Source: Ectobius pallidus
Lineage: Eukaryota; Arthropoda; Insecta; Blattodea; Ectobiidae
Length of the DNA stretch: 64,000 bases
Assembly (NCBI GenBank): GCA_964059195.1
Contig: CAXKWD010000005.1
Span: forward strand, 154,905,265-154,969,264
Reading direction: 5' to 3'
A program made the position numbers and the translations under genes. Below are positions 58,201 through 64,000 of the stretch, one piece after another; within the stretch, counting starts at the first letter, position 1; each line of letters starts with the position of its first letter. The notes under the pieces were generated by a model that was not told the DNA's origin, did no database searches, and saw only the letters and a program-made list of their open reading frames with translations.

Positions 58201-59655
58201 CGAAATTTTCAAAGGGGTTAGCCTTCTCGGAATTCTGGGTGCATTTTTCGAAATTTTCAAAGGGGTTAGCCTTCTCGGAATTCTGGGTGCATTTTTCGAA
58301 ATTTTCAAAGGGGTTAGCCTTCTCGGAATTCTGGGTGCAATTTTAGAAATTTTCAAAGGGGTTAGCCTTCTCGGAATTCTGGGTGCATTTTTCGAAATTT
58401 TCAAAGGGGTTAGCCTTCTCGGAATTCTGGGTGCATTTTTCGAAATTTTCAAAGGGGTTAGCCTTCTCGGAATTCTGGGTGCATTTTTTCGAAATTTTCA
58501 AAGGGGTTAGCTTTCTCGGAATTCTGGGTGCATTTTCGAAATTTTCAAAGGGGTTAGCCTTCTCGGAATTCTGGGTGCATTTTTCGAAATTTTCAAAGGG
58601 GTTAGCCTTCTCGGAATTCTGGGTGCATTTTTCGAAATTTTCAAAGGGGTTAGCCTTCTCGGAATTCTGGGTGCATTTTTCGAAATTTTCAAAGGGGTTA
58701 GCTTTCCCGGAATTCTGGGTGCATTTTTCGAAATTTTCAAAGGGGTTAGCCTTCTCCGAATTCTGGGTGCATTTTTCGAAATTTTCAAAGGGGTTAGCCT
58801 TCTCGGAATTATGGGTGCATTTTTCGAAATTTTCAAAGGGGTTAGCCTTCTCGGAATTCTGGGTGCATTTTTCGAAATTTTCAAAGGGGTTAGCCTTCTC
58901 TGAATTCTCGGTGCATTTTTCGAAATTTTCAAAGGGGTTAGCCTTCTCGGAATTCTGGGTGCATTTTTCGAAATTTTCAAAGGGGTTAGCCCTCTCGGAA
59001 TTCTGGGTGCATTTTTCGAAATTTCCAAGGGGTTAGCCCTCTCGGAATTCTTGGTGCATTTTTGAAGTTTTCAAAGGGGTTAGCCTTCTCGGAATTCTGG
59101 GTGCATTTTTCGAAATTTTCAAAGGGGTTAGCCTTCTCGGAATTCTGGGTGCATTTTTCGAAATTTTCAAAGGGGTTAGCCTTCTCGGAATTCTGGGTGC
59201 ATTTTTCGAAATTTTCAAAGGGGTTAGCCTTCTCGGAATTCTGGGTGCATTTTTCGAAATTTTCAAAGGGGTTAGCCTTCTCGGAATTCTGGGTGCATTT
59301 TTCGAAATTTTCAAAGGGGTTAGCCTTCTCGGAATTCTGGGTGCATTTTTCGAAATTTTCAAAGGGGTTAGCCTTCTCGGAATTCTGGGTGCATTTTTCG
59401 AAATTTTCAAAGGGGTTAGCCTTCTCGGAATTCTGGGTGCATTTTTCGAAATTTTCAAAGGGGTTAGCCTTCTCGGAATTATGGGTGCATTTTTCGAAAT
59501 TTTCAAAGGGGTTAGCCTTCTCGGAATTCTGGGTGCATTTTTCGAAATTTTCAAAGGGGTTTGCCTTCTCGGAATTCTGGGTGCATTTTTCGAAATTTTC
59601 AAAGGGGTTAGCCTTCTCGGAATTCTGGGTGCATTTTTCGAAATTTTCAAAGGGG
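52279..59655. repeat. Large higher-order repeat, copy 4 (7377 bp)
   Basis: The block starts at 52279 and 52805 recur at 59656 and 60182 (offset 7377), and the CAATTTTAGAAA monomers at about 55464 and 62840. It includes sections related to copies 1-3 but with a different arrangement at 56.2-58.5 kb, including two GTGCGTTTTTCG monomers (about 57760 and 57856) not seen elsewhere. Confidence 0.82.
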
Positions 59656-62600
59656 TTAGCTTTCTCGGAATTCTGGGTGCATTTTCGAAATTTTCAAAGG
59701 GGTTAGCCTTCTCGGAATTCTGGGTGCATTTTTCGAAATTTTCAAAGGGGTTAGCCTTCTCGGAATTCTGGGTGCATTTTTCGAAATTTTCAAAGGGGTT
59801 AGCCTTCTCGGAATTCTGGGTGCATTTTTCGAAATTTTCAAAGGGGTTAGCTTTCCCGGAATTCTGGGTGCATTTTTCGAAATTTTCAAAGGGGTTAGCC
59901 TTCTCCGAATTCTGGGTGCATTTTTCGAAATTTTCAAAGGGGTTAGCCTTCTCGGAATTATGGGTGCATTTTTCGAAATTTTCAAAGGGGTTAGCCTTCT
60001 CGGAATTCTGGGTGCATTTTTCGAAATTTTCAAAGGGGTTAGCCTTCTCGGAATTCTGGGTGCATTTTTCGAAATTTTCAAAGGGGTTAGCCTTCTCGGA
60101 ATTCTGGGTGCATTTTTCGAAATTTTCAAAGGGGTTAGCCCTCTCGGAATTCTGGGTGCATTTTTCGAAATTTCCAAGGGGTTAGCCCTCTCGGAATTCT
60201 TGGTGCATTTTTGAAATTTTCAAAGGGGTTAGCCTTCTCGGAATTCTGGGTGCATTTTTCGAAATTTTCAAAGGGGTTAGCCTTCTCGGAATTCTGGGTG
60301 CATTTTTCGAAATTTTCAAAGGGGTTAGCCTTCTCGGAATTCTGGGTGCATTTTTCGAAATTTTCAAAGGGGTTAGCCTTCTCGGAATTCTGGGTGCATT
60401 TTTCGAAATTTTCAAAGGGGTTAGCCTTCTCGGAATTCTGGGTGCATTTTTCGAAATTTTCAAAGGGGTTAGCCTTCTCGGAATTCTGGGTGCATTTTTC
60501 GAAATTTTCAAAGGGGTTAGCCTTCTCGGAATTCTGGGTGCATTTTTCGAAATTTTCAAAGGGGTTAGCCTTCTCGGAATTCTGGGTGCATTTTTCGAAA
60601 TTTTCAAAGGGGTTAGCCTTCTCGGAATTCTGGGTGCATTTTTCGAAATTTTCAAAGGGGTTAGCCTTCTCGGAAATCTGGGTGCATTTTTCGAAATTTT
60701 CAAAGGGGTTAGCCTTCTCGGAATTCTGGGTGCATTTTTCGAAATTTTCAAAGGGGTTAGCCTTCTCGGAATTCTGGGTGCATTTTTCGAAATTTTCAAA
60801 GGGGTTAGCCTTCTCGGAATTCTGGGTGCATTTTTCGAAATTTTCAAAGGGGTTAGCCTTCTCGGAATTCTGGGTGCATTTTTCGAAATTTTCAAAGGGG
60901 TTAACCTTCTCGGAATTCTGGGTGCATTTTTCGAAATTTTCAAAGGGGTTAGCCTTCTCGGAATTCTGGGTGCATTTTTCGAAATTTTCAAAGGGGTTAG
61001 CCTTCTCGGAATTCTGGGTGCATTTTTCGAAATTTTCAAAAGGGTTAGCCTTCTCGGAATTCTGGGTGAATTTTTCGAAGTTTTCAAAGGGGTTACCCTT
61101 CTCGGAATTCTGGGTGCATTTTTCGAATTTTTCAAAGGAGTTAGCCTTTTCGGAATTCTGGGTGCATTTTTCGAATTTTTCAAAGGGGTTAGCCTTCTCG
61201 GAATTCTGAGTGCATTTTTCGAATTTTTCAAAGGGGTTACCCTTCTCGGAATTCTGGGTGCATTTTTCGAAATTTTCAAAGGGGTTAGCCTTCTCGGAAT
61301 TCTGGGTGCATTTTTCGAAATTTTCAAAGGGGTTAGCCTTCTCGGAATTCTGGGTGCATTTTTCGAAATTTTCAAAGGGGTTAGCCTTCTCGGAATTCTG
61401 GGTGCATTTTTCGAAATTTTCAAAGGGGTTAGCCTTCTCGGAATTCTGAGTGCATTTTTCGAAACTTTCAAAGGGGTTAGACTTCTCGGAATTCTGGGTG
61501 CATTTTTCGAAATTTTCAAAGGGGTTAGCCTTCTCGGAATTCTGGGTGCATTTTTCGAAATTTTCAAAGGGGTTAGCCTTCTCGGAATTCTGGGTGCATT
61601 TTTCGAAATTTTCAAAGGGGTTAGCCTCGGAATTCTGGGTGCATTTTTCGAAATTTTTAAAGGGGTTAGCTTTCTCGGAATTCTGGGTGCATTTTTCGAA
61701 ATTTTCAAAGGGGTTAGCCTTCTCGGAATTCTGGGTGCATTTTTCGAATTTTCAAAGGGGTTAGCCTTCTCGGAATTCTGGGTGCATTTTTCGAAATTTT
61801 CAAAGGGGATAGCCTTCTCGGAATTCTGGGTGCATTTTTCGAAATTTTCAAAGGGGTTAGCTTTCTCGGAATTCTGGGTGCATTTTCGAAATTTTCAAAG
61901 GGGTTAGCCTTCTCGGAATTCTGGGTGCATTTTTCGAAATTTTCAAAGGGGTTAGCCTTCTCGGAATTCTGGGTGCATTTTTCGAAATTTTCAAAGGGGT
62001 TAGCCTTCTCGGAATTCTGGGTGCATTTTTCGAAATTTTCAAAGGGGTTAGCCTTCTCGGAATTCTGGGTGCATTTTTCGAAATTTTCAAAGGGGTTAGC
62101 CTTCTCGGAATTCTGGGTGCATTTTTCGAAATTTTCATAGGGGTTAGCCTTCTCGGAATTCTGGGTGCATTTTTCGAAATTTTCAAAGGGGTTAGCCTTC
62201 TCGGAATTCTGGGTGCATTTTTCGAAATTTTCAAAGGGGTTAGCCTTCTCGGAATTCTGGGTGCATTTTTCGAAATTTTCAAAAGGGTTAGCCTTCTCGG
62301 AATTCTGGGTGCATTTTTCGAAATTTTCAAAGGGGTTAGCCTTCTCGGAATTCTGGGTGCATTTTTCGAAATTTTCAAAGGAGTTAGCCTTCTCGGAATT
62401 CTGGGTGCATTTTTCGAATTTTTCAAAGGGGTTTGCCTTCTCGGAATTCTGGGTGCATTTTTCGAAATTTTCAAAGGGGTTAGCCTTCTCGGAATTCTGG
62501 GTGCATTTTTCGAAATTTTCAAAGGGGTTAGCCTTCTCGGAATTCTGGGTGCATTTTTCGAAATTTTCAAAGGGGTTAGCCTTCTCGGAATTCTGGGTGC

Positions 62601-64000
62601 ATTTTTCGAAATTTTCAAATGGGTTAGCCTTCTCGGAATTCTGGGTGCATTTTTCGAAATTTTCAAAGGGGTTAGCCTTCTCGGAATTCTGGGTGCATTT
62701 TTCGAAATTTTCAAAGGGGTTAGCCTTCTCGGAATTCTGGGTGCATTTTTCGAAATTTTCAAAGGGGTTAGCCTTCTCGGAATTCTGGGTGCATTTTTCG
62801 AAATTTTCAAAGGGGTTAGCCTTCTCGGAATTCTGGGTGCAATTTTAGAAATTTTCAAAGGGGTTAGCCTTCTCGGAATTCTGGGTGCATTTTTCGAAAT
62901 TTTCAAAGGGGTTAGCCTTCTCGGAATTCTGGGTGCATTTTTCGAAATTTTCAAAGGGGTTAGCCTTCTCGGAATTCTGGGTGCATTTTTCGGAAATTTT
63001 CAAAGGGGTTAGCTTTCTCGGAATTCTGGGTGCATTTTCGAAATTTTCAAAGGGGTTAGCCTTCTCGGAATTCTGGGTGCATTTTTCGAAATTTTCAAAG
63101 GGTTAGCCTTCTCGGAATTCTGGGTGCATTTTTCGAAATTTTCAAAGGGGTTAGCCTTCTCGGAATTCTGGGTGCATTTTTCGAAATTTTCAAAGGGGTT
63201 AGCTTTCCCGGAATTCTGGGTGCATTTTTCGAAATTTTCAAAGGGGTTAGCCTTCTCCGAATTCTGGGTGCATTTTTCGAAATTTTCAAAGGGGTTAGCC
63301 TTCTCGGAATTATGGGTGCATTTTTCGAAATTTTCAAAGGGGTTAGCCTTCTCGGAATTCTGGGTGCATTTTTCGAAATTTTCAAAGGGGTTAGCCTTCT
63401 CTGAATTCTCGGTGCATTTTTCGAAATTTTCAAAGGGGTTAGCCTTCTCGGAATTCTGGGTGCATTTTTCGAAATTTTCAAAGGGGTTAGCCCTCTCGGA
63501 ATTCTGGGTGCATTTTTCGAAATTTCCAAGGGGTTAGCCCTCTCGGAATTCTTGGTGCATTTTTGAAGTTTTCAAAGGGGTTAGCCTTCTCGGAATTCTG
63601 GGTGCATTTTTCGAAATTTTCAAAGGGGTTAGCCTTCTCGGAATTCTGGGTGCATTTTTCGAAATTTTCAAAGGGGTTAGCCTTCTCGGAATTCTGGGTG
63701 CATTTTTCGAAATTTTCAAAGGGGTTAGCCTTCTCGGAATTCTGGGTGCATTTTCGAAATTTTCAAAGGGGTTAGCCTTCTCGGAATTCTGGGTGCATTT
63801 TTCGAAATTTTCAAAGGGGTTAGCCTTCTCGGAATTCTGGGTGCATTTTTCGAAATTTTCAAAGGGGTTAGCCTTCTCGGAATTCTGGGTGCATTTTTCG
63901 AAATTTTCAAAGGGGTTAGCCTTCTCGGAATTCTGGGTGCATTTTTCGAAATTTTCAAAGGGGTTAGCCTTCTCGGAATTCTGGGTGCATTTTTCGAAAT
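59656..64000. repeat. Large higher-order repeat, copy 5, cut by window end
   Basis: Follows copy 4 landmarks with an offset of 7377 bp to about 61740. It then carries private indels: a lost A near 61749 (CGAATTTTCAAAGG), an inserted G near 62994 (TTCGGAAATTTT) and a lost G near 63100 (CAAAGGGTTAGCC). The array runs off the window in a normal monomer. Confidence 0.85.

Larger units (their letters stand above)
14980..64000 (+). other. Final visible intron, at least 49 kb, open at the window end
   Basis: Begins with a good donor (GTATGT). No acceptor followed by the expected next exon is found before the satellite, and none can be seen inside it. If the gene is intact, the satellite array is intronic. 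If not, the gene is truncated here. The 171 bp between 14980 and 15150 hold no feature besides the hAT target duplication copy. Confidence 0.6.
18174..64000. repeat. 48-bp satellite array, at least 45.8 kb (about 950 monomers)
   Basis: Uninterrupted head-to-tail tandem array continuing past the window end. One monomer can be read at 18189-18236. Its blocks in order are GGAATTCTGGGTGCATTTTT, CGAAATTTTC and AAAGGGGTTAGCCTTCTC. Nearly all copies are 48 bp. Rare length variants are 47 bp (one T lost after GCA, the C lost before GAAATT, or TTCCAAGG), 49 bp (one T gained) and 45 bp (three bases lost, AGCCTCGG). Recurrent substitution variants (GAATTATGG, CTCCGAATT, CTTTCCCGG, GGGATAGCC, GGTTTGCC, TTTAACGAAA, CAATTTTAGAAA) mark higher-order repeats. 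No transposon, unique DNA or inversion was seen inside. Two CpG sites, one EcoRI site (GAATTC) and one TTCGAA occur in almost every unit. Confidence 0.98.

Noticed and set aside
18094..63958. Dozens of long open frames on both strands within the array
   Set aside because: They arise because the monomer is 48 bp and stop-free in several frames. They overlap each other on both strands, have no independent start context, and are broken by amplified one-base indels.
18174..64000. CRISPR-like regular repeat
   Set aside because: The repeats are directly adjacent with no unique spacers, and the context is a eukaryotic intron.
18174..64000. CENP-B-box-like motif at TTCGAAATTTTCAAAGGG
   Set aside because: TTCG and a C at the right distance are present, but the required central A and the CGGG end are missing. 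There is no direct evidence that the array is centromeric.
18174..64000. Telomere-like GGGGTTAG in each monomer
   Set aside because: Only a single GGTTAG occurs per 48 bp, not tandem TTAGG units, so the match is likely chance.

Overview
The window is eukaryotic, almost certainly an insect. Four spliced exons encode part of a papain-family cysteine protease of the insect 26/29-kDa proteinase type (Drosophila symbol 26-29-p). They lie in long AT-rich introns full of transposable-element debris: jockey-like and R2-like non-LTR retrotransposons, a hAT-type element with a perfect 8-bp target duplication, and several MITE-like inverted-repeat elements. Transposon density and intron size fit a large insect genome, perhaps a cockroach, termite or orthopteroid, but the species cannot be fixed from the sequence.

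Layout. Bases 1-1858 are the 3' part of a non-LTR retrotransposon with an intact reverse transcriptase, followed by a 270-bp near-perfect palindrome (1891-2160). Protease exons are at 3324-3516, 3996-4216, 11952-12052 and 14848-14979, all on the + strand with GT/AG borders and matching phases. The 7.7-kb intron 4217-11951 holds two MITEs, a duplicated hAT fragment, a truncated retrotransposon, a TA-rich microsatellite with a reverse-transcriptase shard, and an 11-bp minisatellite (8361-10320) containing two islands of a 47-bp repeat. The intron after 14979 starts with a hAT element (15151-17695) interrupted by an R2-like fragment. From about 18174 to the window end it is one uninterrupted satellite array.

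The array is at least 45.8 kb of a 48-bp monomer (roughly 950 copies). Monomer variants recur with fixed spacings and show nested higher-order repeats of 528 bp, 1436 bp and about 6.6-8.1 kb. Because 48 is 16 codons and at least four frames lack stops, the array is covered by long open frames on both strands. These are arithmetic by-products and are not annotated as genes. The islands in the earlier intron are diverged relatives of the same monomer and may represent an older form of it.

The exons seen encode the propeptide region, the start of the mature enzyme with the catalytic cysteine, and the following GCDGG region. The exons with the catalytic histidine and asparagine are not in the window. 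Either they lie beyond the satellite, making the array intronic, or the gene is cut by it. No tRNA, rRNA, CRISPR array or prokaryotic feature was seen.
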